A DNA stretch of 64,000 nucleotides from Euryodendron excelsum (lineage: Eukaryota > Streptophyta > Magnoliopsida > Ericales > Pentaphylacaceae). Both the position numbers and the translations under genes were made by a program. Shown piece after piece: positions 35,677-48,234 of the stretch. The notes under the pieces are model-generated. The model searched no databases, had not been told where the DNA came from, and saw only the letters and a program-made list of their open reading frames with translations. Numbering within the stretch: position 1 is the first letter of the stretch; every line of letters starts with the position of its first letter. The stretch covers positions 53,506,001 to 53,570,000 of the forward strand of contig CM065378.1 of assembly GCA_033060915.1 (NCBI GenBank), written 5' to 3'.

Positions 35677-38402
35677 TGTCGTACTCCAATTTTTCACGAA
35701 GCCCTCTTGGCTCGGGAAAAAGCACTGTACTCTCTCTATTAGAACTTGTCTTCCTAAAAGGACAAGTGCGATAGGGATTTGAACTTGAAATTGATTTTGA
35801 ATATGGGCTTTTTAAAAAAATAAGAATCGCCGCCTAACATAATTAAAGATGTGTTAGGTTACCAAAAACTAATTGTAATACGAAGACTAAACTCAGGGTT
35901 TTTTGAAATCCTTTTGAAAATGTCCTTCTTAAAAAGGTTTTTGGAAAAGAGATTTTAGAAGTCTTTTAAAATGTTTGAAAGTCCTTTTGAAAACAGAACT
36001 CCAGATTGATCTTTAAAACTAGAAATCTATAATTCGGGGGTTGACTACGTGTAGAGAAGATATCATAGGATCATCATCCTACCCCGCCCTTTCGGTACCT
36101 ACATGTCTAGTCACCCTTAGCTCACTTACTTGAATCACCGGTTACTAGAAGTTCAATTGTATCTACTTTAGAATTTTGAAAAAGAGATTTGGTTATCACT
36201 TTTTGGATGAATGATGCATGATGAATGTTTCTGAAAAGATCTTTGAAAATAAAAAAGTTTTGAAGTATGAATTGAAATAGAAATTTTGATTAAGAGAGCA
36301 TTTCAAAAATGAATATTTGACTTGAAAAAAGGTTTATGACCGCACCATTTTAGGTTGCTTACATATCTCATTTGGTGAGAATCAAGTCATTCGTAATTCA
36401 GGCAAAACCCCGATTGAAATGGACTCATGGGAGTCTTGAAAGGTTTTTGAAACTTGAACTCAAGAGAGTTTGGACTCGGACTTGGAGATTTTTTAAAGTG
36501 CCTTTGAAATACGACTCGGAAGATTTTTGGAATATTCTTGAAGTTGAACTTGAATATTGTTGAAATGTCTTTGAAAGTGTTGGAATATTTTTGGAAACAA
36601 CTCAATGGAGTTTTGAATGGTTTTCAAAACGACTCAAGAAAGTTTTGGAATGATTTTGAAATCATTTTTTGTATACCTTATGAAGGGTATTTGAAGTGTT
36701 TCATCACCCTTGAGAGACTAGTTATTAATCAACTAGACTCCTTTAGGGTTATGAATTTTGGAAAGTCATTTTAGCAAAGGGTTAGACACTTCCCTTTTGG
36801 TTTTGAAAACTTTAGGGTTATAGAACCCTACTTGATATCTTACTTTACTTGAACAACCCTAACTATATAAGGTCTACGATTACTTCAAGAATGTGACTCT
36901 CGAAAATCATTTTTTAAAAATAATTTTTGAAAAACAATTAAGGTTCTAGAACCCTAATATGAACAACCTTGAAGGTTGTATTTAATGTATCATTTTCCTT
37001 TAGAGACCCTAACCATGTGAGGTTTAAGATAACCTTAGAAATGTGAGTTTTGAAAACATTTTGGAAATAGTCTTTGGGAATGTTAAGTGTCTAGCTATTT
37101 TAGGTTGAGTTAAGTTGGAGAGAGCCTTTGAAAACACTTGGTGAAGTGACATGGTGTCATTTGAAAAGGGTTCTTTGGAGATGGTTTGAAAACATAAGAG
37201 AGTAGAGTATGATTTTTGAAAGGATGCCATGAAAGTCATTTTGATTTGAAGGTGCTTGAAAAATGTTTAGAGTTAGAGTCTTGAAGCCAACTAACCATGG
37301 TTGGGATGACTTAGAGTTAACTAACTAGGGTTAGGTTAACCTAGGGTTAATGTGACCTAGGGTTAACTAACTAAGATTAGGTTAACCTAGGGTTTGGTTG
37401 ACCTAGGGTTAACTAACTTAGGTAAGGTTAACCTAGGGTAAGACAATTAGGGTCAAGTTAACCTAGGGTTTTTGAAGGTGGTTTTGAACTAGGGTTTGGA
37501 AATAGTGGTTTTGAAAAAGTGGTCTTGTGCATGAAACTTGAAAGTGTATTTTGAAAATCATTTTATGAAAACCACTTAAGTGAGTGTTGGGTTTGTATGG
37601 TTGGTATTTGGAAACCACTCAAGAAAGGGTTACCTTGGAATCATTTTCACCACTAACTCAAGTGAGTAAAACTTACAAAAATCAATACTGAATAGTTAGT
37701 TTTGAAGACTTCTTTGATTGAAAATAAAAGAGAACTAACCTTTGAAAATTATTTTTGGAAAAAAGGTTTTGGAAAACCACTTTTAAGATGTTGAAAACCA
37801 CTATAAAGAATAAGGGTTCTTATGGTTGATTTGAGAGAAATCACTCGGAAAAGGACTCTATTGAACCATTCCAACCACAATATTCAAGAGAGCAAAACTT
37901 CTTAAAATAAATATAAAGATGGTAGTTTTAGAAAATCATTTTTATACAAATTAAAGAAAATGAACTTTTGAGAACCCTTTTTGAAGAGGGTTGTTTTGAA
38001 ACCACTTTTGGGGTGTAGAAAACCACTTTAGAGAATATGGGTTTCTATGGTCAATAAGTGTGGAGACCACCTAAGAGAGGGTTCCATGAGGGCCATTTTA
38101 ACCACAAAACTCAAGAGATCAAAACTTTGAAAACCAAAGTGAAATACAAGATTTGAAAACTATTTTAGTGTGACTTAAAGATAGTAAAATACAATGATGC
38201 AAAATGAAGTCATGGGGCTTAAGGAAGGCTCCCTAAGACATAGAAATCTAAAGTTTCGAACTTGGCTTCAAGAAACCAACTCTTAGGGCCATTCTTAGAA
38301 AAACACTTGAATATGAATTTTGAAAAATGTGTAGCGATTAGAAATGCTAAAGCGTTTGAAAAATGGCTTTGAACATGAAAAATAGAGCCAAGCATGCAGT
38401 AC
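35677..38402 (-). repeat. 5' LTR (copy B), U5-side part
   Basis: It aligns with copy A from its GTACGACA-type end through the 46-bp minisatellite (about 37290-37480) to the point where a solo LTR is inserted. The other part of the same LTR resumes at 42974. Differences from copy A are frequent, several per 50 bp. Confidence 0.8.
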
Positions 38403-38407
38403 CTGTG

Positions 38408-41400
38408 TGTAAGCACCCTATTTTTGCCCCCTCGAACATCTTTGACCCAACCAGACTTACATTCAAATCGGCATAGACATATTCAAGCCCAGACCAGCTT
38501 TCCAGACGCAATCCACTCAATCAATCGCTTTGCTGGCCTACTGGGCTAATAGAGACAAAATGACCAAAATGCCTTTACAGCATTGCTCGGTCTGACTCCA
38601 GTTGGCAAGTCTTCCTAAAGACAGTAAGTCCATATTTTAAGATAAATTCCAGTTCCAATTCAAGTCCAAATCAATCAAACTTAATCTGGCACATCTTTTG
38701 AGAAAGTTAATCTCTTAGACAATAAGTCCATCTATTCCAACACGTTTACCAAGAAAACTCCTTAAAACGATAAGTCCCTTCAAACCTGTCAATTGGGACG
38801 AAACCCAAGTTTTCAAGATGGTAGAATTGTTCCCTTCCGGCGCCTGCTAGCCCGCCAATGTAGAATGTCCGTTATCTGGATGTCTTTTGAGAAAGTTGAT
38901 CCCTTAGACGATAAAACCATCCAGTAGCTTTCAAGATCAGGCAGTCTCTGGAATGAACGCACATAGTCAGAGTGATAAAAACACTCACAAACATCATAAC
39001 CGTCATAATGACAGAAACACTAGCAAATAGGTCGACATTGGGAATTACCAATAAAATTCTATGTCACGGGACCGAACATGCCGTTTGGCCGTGAACGTTT
39101 ATCGAAGGACAGAATATCTTTGAAAACTAACTCATCACACACCATCAGAGTGAAGGAAGCACTCAAAACACACGTCAACACTAGTGCCTGCTAGCCCACT
39201 CAAGTAAAAAATGACCAAACTGCCCTTTGGGCCCTTCTGGCACGCTTCTCGAGAAAGTACCTAAGTTCTTAAAGTGATAAGTCCATCCTTTGAAGATTGT
39301 CCCAAAGACAATCCAGCATGTTCAGGTGTCTTCCAGTCAATTCTGGATCAATTCTGAAACCATCTGATCAAAATGACCATTTTGCCCCTAGTCATCCGAT
39401 CGCCTTCGAGAACCACACCGGCTCTGGGTATCAAACTGGTTACTTATGAAGGATGCTTCTAATAGTAGTTTTGAACTTCCAGCACATTTCTAGATCATTC
39501 TAAGTCTATTCTGACAAGCCTTGTGTAAAATGATCATTTTGCCCTTAATGGACCGGTTATTTTTTCCGACCACACTGGCTTTGGGTATCAAACCGACAAC
39601 CCCTCGAAACACTCTTGATGGTGTTTTTAACCTTCTAGTCTCCTCATAAGTCACTCTAAGTCCATTTCGGTGTTTTTTTTGTTCAAATGACCGTTTTGCC
39701 CTTGATGGGCAGACCGGTCTTTCCAAATATTCCAGCACTGTTGCTTGAGTCTGCTATCTCCAGGACACTCTTTTAAGGGTTCCTGTCTATCCCCGGCATT
39801 CTGGATCATTCCCAAACCTTTCAGAGTCACTTCTAGTGAAGCCAAGCCAAAATTGCATGGTAGTCACTAGGACAGGTGCCAAATCTGTTGCCTTGCGTCT
39901 CAAGGGTCAAAAGATACGTTTCTAGGCACCTTAAAACTTTCTTAAGCGGCTGGCACTAATCTTGGCTTGGAGTCAATCCTAGTGGCAGAGTGGCACTAAG
40001 GTTAAATTTGCAGTAGCGCTAGTGCAACAGGTGCCAATTCCTATTTCAATTGCCTATAAATACCAACCTCTTCTTGCGCAAAAAAGGGTCCACAAACTCA
40101 GTCCGAAAACTCTGCTTATCCAAAAACAAAGCTCAAATTCTCTCAAAGCCCTAATTCTCTCAAGCTTCTTCAAGCCCTAGCCTCTATATACTCAAACCTT
40201 AGCCTCTATACATCTTATACGCTCAAACATAAGCCTTAAAATATCTATTGAAGATCAGGTGCTGCATCTTCAAAGCTCTCAAAGTTCTAGTCAAGTAAAG
40301 CAAACAAAGCAATCAAAGCAAGAAGAATACGAGGTTGGTTTTCTATTTACTTTTATGTAATCCCCCTCTCTCTTCTCTCTCCTAACTCATTTGGGTTTTC
40401 TTTTATTTTAATCCCCTTCTTCTACCTCCTCTTCTAATATGCTTGAAACAAAGGACTCTTCGATTCATGCCTAAGAAGGACTGTTGAAGGTCATCGTGCA
40501 ATGAGCTTTCTTCTAGTTCAACCTTCGATGGTGTGGGTTCGGCCCCCTTGATTATGTGATGAAGTCTAACCTTGTATGTTCACGATCCTATTGCATTGTG
40601 ATTATCATATTCATACCTTGCATTCAAAATTGCATTCAAAGTTGTTTTCAAATTTGCATCAAAGTTCTCTTTCAAAACTTGCATTCAAAATCTTCTTCTT
40701 TCAAACTTGTTTTCAAAATCACACTCCTAGGATAATTTTAGCCATTCCATGGTTAGGTTTGTTTTAGGAAAGTATTATATTCAATGTGATCATCAAGGTC
40801 CAAATTTTAGGTGTAAACCCTAAATTGTTTTTATCAAAACCACAATCTTAAGATGATTTTAGCTATTCCATGTTTAGGGTTGTTTTAAGAAGGTGTTACA
40901 TTCAATGTAATTATTATGATCCATATTTCAAATCCTAGTTGTTGTCAAAATCACAACCCTAGAATGGTTCTAATATTTTCATGGTTAGAATTGTTTTAGG
41001 AAAGGGAGATATTTAAAAGACTTGTAAAAGTCCACATTCAAACCTTTTTTCCAAATAGTTTTGCAAATCTACTTCCTAAAAACTCTTTTAAAGATCTACT
41101 TTTCAAAAATTCTTTGTCTCGAAGTACAAATCAAAGCCCTAGAATCCATGATTAGGAAACCCTAATTCCTTTCTTAAAATCATGACTTTCTATTTTACCT
41201 TAAATCATAAATTTTCAAAACTCATTTTCTACACCAAATCATAGATTTCCCAAATTCAAGATTTTCTTAACTCAACCTTTTCAACTTCATGTCAAATCAA
41301 ATATTTCAATTTAGGAAACCAAATCAAATCGTCCAATTTTAGAAATAAACTAAAATCATCTATTTTTGGAAATATAATCCAATCTTCACCTTTAGGAAAT

Positions 41401-42973
41401 AGAAATCAAATTTTTTCTATTTTCAAACCTTTCCAAATCCCGAGTTTCTAAATTTCAAACTTTCTAATTTTTGCTAATTTCAATCTTTCTTAAATCCAAA
41501 CTTTCAAAGCTTTCTTAATTTCAAACTTTCAAGTCTTTCCAATTTTAAATCTTTCTAAGTTTAAATCTTTTCAAAACTCAACTCTTTCCTAAAATGGAAA
41601 CTTTTCAAAAATAGAACTTTCCTAAAATGGAACCTTCTTAATTCAAAGTTTTCCTAAGTTCAAGTTTTCAAAATTTTAACTTTTCAAATTCTTCAAAAAC
41701 AAATATTTTTAAATCAAGTCAAATCTTTACAAATCTTTTCAAGTCAAGTGTTTCTAAATCAAATCAAATCCTTTCCTAACCTTTCCTAATTTGGAACTTT
41801 CTTAATTCAAAACTTTCCTAAATAAAAAATTTCTAAAATCAAACTTTTCAAGTTCAATTCAAATCTTTCCAATTCAATTAAATGCTTCAAACCCTAGGTT
41901 ACCAAAGTCTTAGGATATCAAAGCCCATGTTCAACTCCTAACCCTAAGTTAGGGAGCTTCAACTCTTTCTAAACCAAGATGATTTTCAAATTTCAATTCA
42001 AATCGAGATAATTTCAAAGTTCTATTCAATCTTTCCAAATCAAGTCCAAGTTCTACTTCAAAGTTTAATTTGAAATCATCAACGTCAATTTTAAATCGGA
42101 GTCAATTCCGAGTTCAATTTCAAATCAAAGTTCAATTTCAAATCTTCCGGCCAAAGTTCCAAATCAAACTTTTTCAAGTCAAACTTTTCAAAGACCTCAA
42201 AGTGTCTATTTTCATTCAGACCCCGAATCCGAACTACGTCTGACTTGATTCCTAACAAAGGGATACGTTGGCAACCCTTGTAGGTGCGGTCACAGCCTTT
42301 TTCAAGTTTTCAATTTTACAACCTTCTTTCAGTTTTCAAATCCACAACCTTTTTCAAGTTTTTAAATTCCATAACCTCTTTCAAACTTCGAATCCCCTTT
42401 TCAAATCTACTTTCAAAATCAAATCTTTTTCTTACCCTTGCATGTCATGCATCATATCAAATTTCTATATAAATTTCTTTTTAAAGTGGATATAATTGGA
42501 CAATGGATAATTGAAGATTCTAAATGAGTGAACCTAGGGTGAATAGATATGTAAGCACCATAAGGACAGGATAGGGTGATAGCCTAATGCATCTTCCCTA
42601 TGACCAACCTCTGAACCTAGAATCACTATTTTCAAAGACCAAAAATGGAGTTATTTTTCAAAAAGAGCTTTAATCTTTTCAAAGGTTACCAAACAACCTG
42701 TTTTCTCTAAAAACCCTCTCTTAACAAAGTTTTCAAAACCTTTTCAAAAATCCTAAGTTTAATCTTCGGATTGCACTTAGTTTTAAGTGACTTAACTCAC
42801 CCTAACAAAGTTAGGTAGCGACTCCAAATCTTTTCCAAAAGTTCTTATTCAAATCAATTTCAAGTTCAAACCTAATCATATTCATCCTTCTAGGAGAATG
42901 AGTTATAATGACAGAGTACCGTATTTTTCTCACTTGTGTATTTTTCCTGAGTGCGAAAAATTGTGGCACGACA
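38408..42973 (+). mobile_element. Solo LTR of a related Tat/Ogre family, inserted in copy B
   Basis: This 4,566-bp LTR starts TGTAAGCACCC and ends GGCACGACA on the plus strand. It is bounded by a 5-bp duplication that has eroded (CTGTG at 38403-38407, ATGAG at 42974-42978; uninterrupted copy A reads ATGAG at this point). TATAAATA sits at 40055-40062 with a CT-rich leader after it. The 3' end (42.25-42.97 kb) and 5' end resemble copy A in inverse orientation. The middle (40.6-42.25 kb) is a T/C-rich run with repeated TTTCAAATC-type words. No internal region or second LTR is present, so it most likely arose by recombination between two LTRs. Confidence 0.82.
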
Positions 42974-43834
42974 ATGAGAATAGCAACCATATGCAAGGGG
43001 GTCATAAAATCATACAAGGCTAAAAGGCTACACCACATTGCAAGGGCCTATGGTCCATACCATGATAAGATAGGCTAAAGGGAGAACCCCCACTTTGTGG
43101 CTTCCTTAAAGCTTCCCCCAGGCATGGACTTAAGATTCTCTTATTCAAGCAAGTATGACAGAGGGGGGGGGGGGGGGCGTAAAAAGGAGAAGAGAAGAGT
43201 TGGTTGGGGGGGGGGGGGGGCGAGGACGTAGCGAAATATAAATAGAAATACTATCTTGTCTTCACAATTTCTTCAAGCTTTAATGGAGGGCTTTACTTGA
43301 GCTTTGAAGGGTCTTCAATGGCCTTAAAGGGGCTAGAAATGGCTTGAGTATTGCTTTGGAAGCTTTATGGATGAAGTGTATAGGCTTAAGGTGAGTGGAA
43401 TCTAGCTTAGATACTTAAAGGGATGAAAGGGGTGGAGTGTTTAGGATTTTTAGAGGTTTTGGGAGTATGTCAGTAGGGCTTCGTCATTGCTTTCAGCTCT
43501 GGAATACGCAAAGGGGTGGCCTGCTATTTATAAGCAAAGATTCTGGGGTCTTGCGCATATGCTATATGCGCATGTGCTACATTCTGGAAAAGCTTTTGAA
43601 AATTTTCTAATTTACACATTTCTCAAGTCATTTAACGGTGTATTTTAATAAAAGAATTAGATAAATAGACAACCCTAGTGCCTCATCTACGAGACGTTCT
43701 GGGAAGCTTTTGTTAACTTAGAGATGTTTCAAGTCAAAGGACTCACCCAAAAATGGATAGGGATCTAATTAAGAGTATCTAAATGCATTTTGGTTTGGTA
43801 CCTAGAGACAGTGTGGTTTTAGGAAGTGCTCGGG
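42974..43834 (-). repeat. 5' LTR (copy B), U3-side part, truncated
   Basis: It resumes the alignment with copy A at the solo-LTR insertion point. It carries an intact TATAAATAG on the minus strand (43524-43532), lacks about 650 bp present in copy A around its tandem duplication, and stops at a point matching about 14545 of copy A. The upstream kilobase of U3 is missing. Two G15 runs lie at 43163-43177 and 43206-43220. Confidence 0.78.
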
Positions 43835-44499
43835 TTGCTTGTCTTTCCCAACCACAATACTAAAAATTGCTTGTCTATGCCTAGATTGTGAGAATTTAAA
43901 CACCCAAGTGCACGTGCGGTGAAGTAACAGTTAAAATAGCACAGTAAGAACAGGATCGATCCATTGGGAACAGAGTTCTAAATTATGTGAAATGTCATAG
44001 TTGAGGAATGTAGGTGCCAAGATTCACTCCAGGTAATGGATTAGATATCGACTAAGCCATGCCAGACAAAGAAGTGTCACGCTAGACAAAGAAGTGTCAC
44101 AGACGGCTTAAGTTAGAAGTTAAACCAACCGGTTTGAATTTCACCTCTTGTTGACGAGAGTTGGACAAAAGTTCCAGAAATAGTATCCAAAAGAAAAATA
44201 TTTGTTTTTGAGAGATTTGATGGTTGTTAAACTAGATTGCAAAAAGAAACAAATTAAAAACAGTCTTAAATGTAATTGATCTGATCACGTGGCTTTCATG
44301 GGGTTGATCAATACATGTTTACCATCTGTCAATCGTTTGCCCCCTTGAGCTTCATAAACCAACAGATGAGAATATTCAATGATAACCAAATACTAGAATA
44401 TTATGTTAAAATCATGAACTCTCACCATCAACTCATAAACACTAGTTAATGTTTTGTCAGAACATAAGTGTAACAAGCATAATTAAAGGCACATATTTT
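43835..44499 (-). mobile_element. Fragment of an older Athila-like element (LTR end plus primer site)
   Basis: On the minus strand an LTR end (GTGTTTAAATTCTCACA) lies at about 43887. It is followed inside by TTTTTAGTATTGTGGTTGGG, which equals the Athila tRNA-Asp primer site except for C-to-T and G-to-A changes and one transversion. The LTR side contains CGCACGTGCACTTGGG and GATCGATCCTG, which parallel the U5 of the intact Athila element. A 19-bp or so block around GACAAAGAAGTGTCAC is duplicated at 44.07-44.10 kb. Limits are set by the two neighbouring LTR copies. Confidence 0.5.
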
Positions 44500-47400
44500 G
44501 AATCTCCATCTTCTATCCCCTTTTCTTACATGCTTGAAACAAGTGAGCTCCTAGTTTATGCTTAGAGAAAAGTTTGTGAGAGCCACCGTGTAGGGGGATC
44601 TCTCACTAGCCTACTTTAAGATGACATGGCCTTGGAGCACCTTGCAATTTGGTGTGGCGTATAGCCTTGTATGAATTCATGACCTCCTTGCATCTAGTTA
44701 CCATGTTCATGTATTGCATGCTTGGCTCCATTTTTATGTCCATTATCATTTTGTAAGAACTTTCACTATCTTCATTTCTATATCTTTTCAAATTCCACAT
44801 CTACGTGTTTTCTCAAAAATGGTTCTAAGAGTTGGTTTCTTGAAACTTAAGTCAATTTCCATATCCTAGAGACCCCCCCCCCCCCTTTTTAGTCCCTTGA
44901 TTTCATTTTGCATCATCTTATTTTACAAATTTCAAGTTGCATTAAAATGGTTTTCAAACCTTGTATTCAATTTGATTTTCTCAAGTTTTGCTCTCTTGAG
45001 TTTTGTGGCTGAAATGGTCCTCATGGAACCCTCCATTGAGTGGTCACCTCATTTATTGACCATAGAAACCCTAGCTCACTATAGTGGTTTTCAAAACAAC
45101 CATCTCCAAGAAGGGTTCTCAAATTTCATTCTCTTTAATTTGCATAGAAATGATTCCCTAAACTACCATTTTCATCTTGATTTTTAGAAGTTTTGCTCTC
45201 TTAAATATTGTGATTGAAATGGTCTCATGGAGTCCTCTTTGGAGTGATTTTCTTTAATTAACCATATGAACCCCTATTTTTTAGAGTGGTTTTCAAAATC
45301 GTAAAAGTGATTTTCCAAAACCTCATGTCCAAAACTAATTTTCAAAGGTTCATTCTCTTTAATTTCTCAATCAAAAAGAAGTCTTCAAAACTATCTATTC
45401 AATATTGATTTTCATAAGTCTTGCTCTCTTGAGTTAGTGGTTGAAATGGTTTCAAGACAACCCTCACTTGAATGGTTTTCAAATACTAACCATATGAACC
45501 CAACACTTACTTGAATGGTTTTCAAAACACACTTTCAAGTTCCATGCATAAACCACATTTCCAAAATCACTAGGTCCAAACCCTAGTTCAAAACCACTAG
45601 GTCCAAACCCTAGTTCAAAATCACCTTCCACTCCTAGGTTAACTGGACCCTAGTTGTCCAACCCTAGGTTAATCTAACCCAAGTTAGTTAACCTTAAGTC
45701 ACCTTAACCCTAGGTTAACCTAACCCAAGTTAGTTAATCCTAGGTCACCTTAACTCTAGGTTAACCTAACCCAAGTTAGTTAATCCTAAGTCATCTTGAC
45801 CCTAGGTTAATCTAACCCAAGTTACCTAACCTTAAGTCACCTTAACCCTAGAATAACCTAACCATAGTTAGTTAACCTTAGACCATCCCAAACAAGGTTA
45901 GTGAACTTCAGGGCTCCCATTTAAAGTCCCATTTTCGAGTGATCTTTCAATTCAAAACATAGTCATAGCATACTTTCAAAAACATCCTACTCTCTTGAGA
46001 TTTCCAAAATCAACCCCAAAATATTTTCAAATACTTTCATACTCTATCTTCAAAAATGTTTTCAAACATTTCTCTTAAACGTGTTCCGACTAAAATGGCT
46101 AGACACCTAACATTTTTCAAAAACTATTTCCAAAAATGTTTTCAAAAACTCACAACCCTAAAGTATTCATAACCTTTTATGGTTAGGAATTTCAAAGGAA
46201 GGTAATACATTAAATACAACATTCAAGGTTGTCCATATTAGGGTTCCAAAATCCTAAGTGTTTTCAAAAGCTCTTTTCAAAAATGATTTTCAAACATCAC
46301 ATTCTTAAAGCAACCCTAATCCTTGCATAGTTAGGATTGTTCAAGTGTAAGTGAGACATTCAAGAAGGGTTTTATAACCCTCAAGTTTTAAAAAACCAAA
46401 GGGAAGTGTCTAACCACTTTTCCAAACATGTTTTCAAAACTCATGACCTTAAAGGAGTTTAGTTCTTCAATGACTAACCTCTTATGGTGGTGAAACATTA
46501 AACATACCTTTCATAAGGTATTCTAAAAAATTACTTTTAAAAGTTTTTAAAAAACAAGTTCACAAGAGCATTTCTAATCCAAACTCTACCTCCAAAGATT
46601 TCAAAACAAGACTTCAAAACATTCCCAAAACTCCCTTGAGTTGTTTCAAAGTTCTTCTAAAACTTTCTTGAGTTGTTTCAAAAACATTTCAAAACTCCCT
46701 TGAATTAATTCCAAAAACGTTTAAAATTATCTTTAACCTCAATTTCAAAAATATTTCAAATATCCTAAGTCCTATTTTAAAGACATTTTTCTAAACTCTC
46801 AAGTTCTCTTTTTTCAAATACCACAAAGTGTCTTCAAACCTTTCCAAAGACCTCAAAGTGTCTTTAAAACCTTTCAATGGCCTCAATGTGCCTATTTTCT
46901 ATCGGGCTCTTGCCCGAACTACGAATGACTTGATTATCGTCAAATGAGATACATAGGCAACTTAAAATAGTGCAGTCACAACCTTTATGTCAATCCAAGT
47001 TATCTTCTAAATTTTTTATCAATTCAAGATTTCTATTTCAAATCCCTTCAAAACTTTTTGTTTTCAAACATCTTTTCAAAAACATGCATCATGTATCATT
47101 CATCTAAAAAGTGATGACCAAACTCCATTTTCAAAATTCTAAAGTGGATATTAAGTGAATAATAGTAACCAGTTATTCAAGTGAGTGAATTAAGGATGAT
47201 TAAACATGTAGGTGCCGAAAGGGAGGGATAGGGTGATGATCTTAGGATATCTTCTGTACACGTGACCGACCCCCGGACTATAGATTTCTATTCCGAAGAC
47301 CAAAATTGGAGTCACATTTTCAAAAGGGCTTTTCGAAGGTTATTAACACCTCTTTTCCAAAAACCTTCTTAATAAGGATGTTTTCAAAACCTTTTCGAAA

Positions 47401-47626
47401 AACCTAAGTTTAGTTTTCAGATTACACTTAGTCTTAGGTGACCTAACACATCTTTAACTATATTAGGTGGCGACTCCAAACTTTTTCCAAAAGCCCTTAT
47501 TCAAATCAATTTCAAAATCAAACCTAGTCGTACTCGTTCTTGTAGGAGGATGAGTTCTAATGAGAGAGTACCGTACTTTTTTTCAAGCCAAGAGAGCTTT
47601 TGGGGTTCAAAAACTGGGGTGCGACA
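44500..47626 (+). repeat. LTR fragment (copy C) of the Tat/Ogre-like family
   Basis: This is the inverse of copy A from about 13.25 kb to 10314, ending GGGGTGCGACA at 47626. It lacks the TATA region and all of U3. It holds an expanded 46-bp minisatellite (about five units, 45630-45890). No primer site follows its end, so it is a 3' LTR end or solo-LTR remnant. It lies head-to-head with copy B. Confidence 0.78.
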
Positions 47627-48234
47627 CTAACCATGAATTCGGCAATTTTATCAAAATAGCACACACATGTGTGGTGACATCATACATTGCATCACAAAGA
47701 GGCATTACATTACATGAGACATTTCTCATTAATGATGATAGATTATCTATTGGTGATTGTTTATCTAATATTCATTCTTTACGAGTTTGATTATCTTAGT
47801 GAGCACGTTGACAATAGCTCACACCCACACAAGTTATTTTGCAGGAAAGATGGTGATGTCCGGTCACTACTATTGGTCTCAAGTTGATGAGCTGTGGAGA
47901 GCTCTTCTAGTTTAAGAGTTTTGTTTAGTAGTTCTCTTATGTATGTATAATGATTATGAGATGGTTTTATAAATAATAATGTTGTTTACCTCTTACATGA
48001 TTCTTATCTTTAGAATTGTTATGATGTATCATTTGCAGGTGGGTAACCTGTACGATCACACTTCTCCTAAGATAGTGTTAATGATGCCTGATTGAGACTG
48101 GGTGTGACATTGGCCTTCACAACACTTCAGTGTCGTGAGGCCTTGCTCCTAACTGATGGCCTGAATGTTGAAAGGTCATATCGGTGATCACTGACCTCCG
48201 GTTTAGGTCATCAGAGCTTGTTAGGGCTGCGATT
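47627..48234. other. Spacer, unclassified
   Basis: About 600 bp beyond LTR copy C with no supported gene. The composition and a short polypyrimidine-AG stretch near 48.04 kb resemble retroelement UTR sequence, but no family could be assigned. Confidence 0.4.

Larger units (their letters stand above)
10314..43834 (-). mobile_element. Non-coding Tat/Ogre-like LTR retrotransposon, hosting two later insertions
   Basis: Two related LTRs in the same orientation flank an interior of about 6.57 kb once the nested Athila element is removed. Orientation is minus: TATAAATAG lies on the minus strand of the right LTR, a tRNA-Arg-type primer site lies just left of that LTR, and a polypurine tract lies just right of the left LTR. 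The interior shows no gag, protease, reverse transcriptase or integrase on either strand, so this is a large non-autonomous derivative that would need enzymes from a relative. Tat/Ogre elements are known for multi-kilobase LTRs and tandem repeats in the 3' UTR, both seen here. The 5' LTR lacks its first kilobase. The two LTRs are visibly more diverged than those of the nested Athila element, so this is the older layer. Confidence 0.75.

Noticed and set aside
43835..44499. Head-to-head copies B and C as one recent palindromic duplication
   Set aside because: Copies differ clearly in sequence and minisatellite number, and an unrelated Athila-like fragment separates them, so they are independent insertions.
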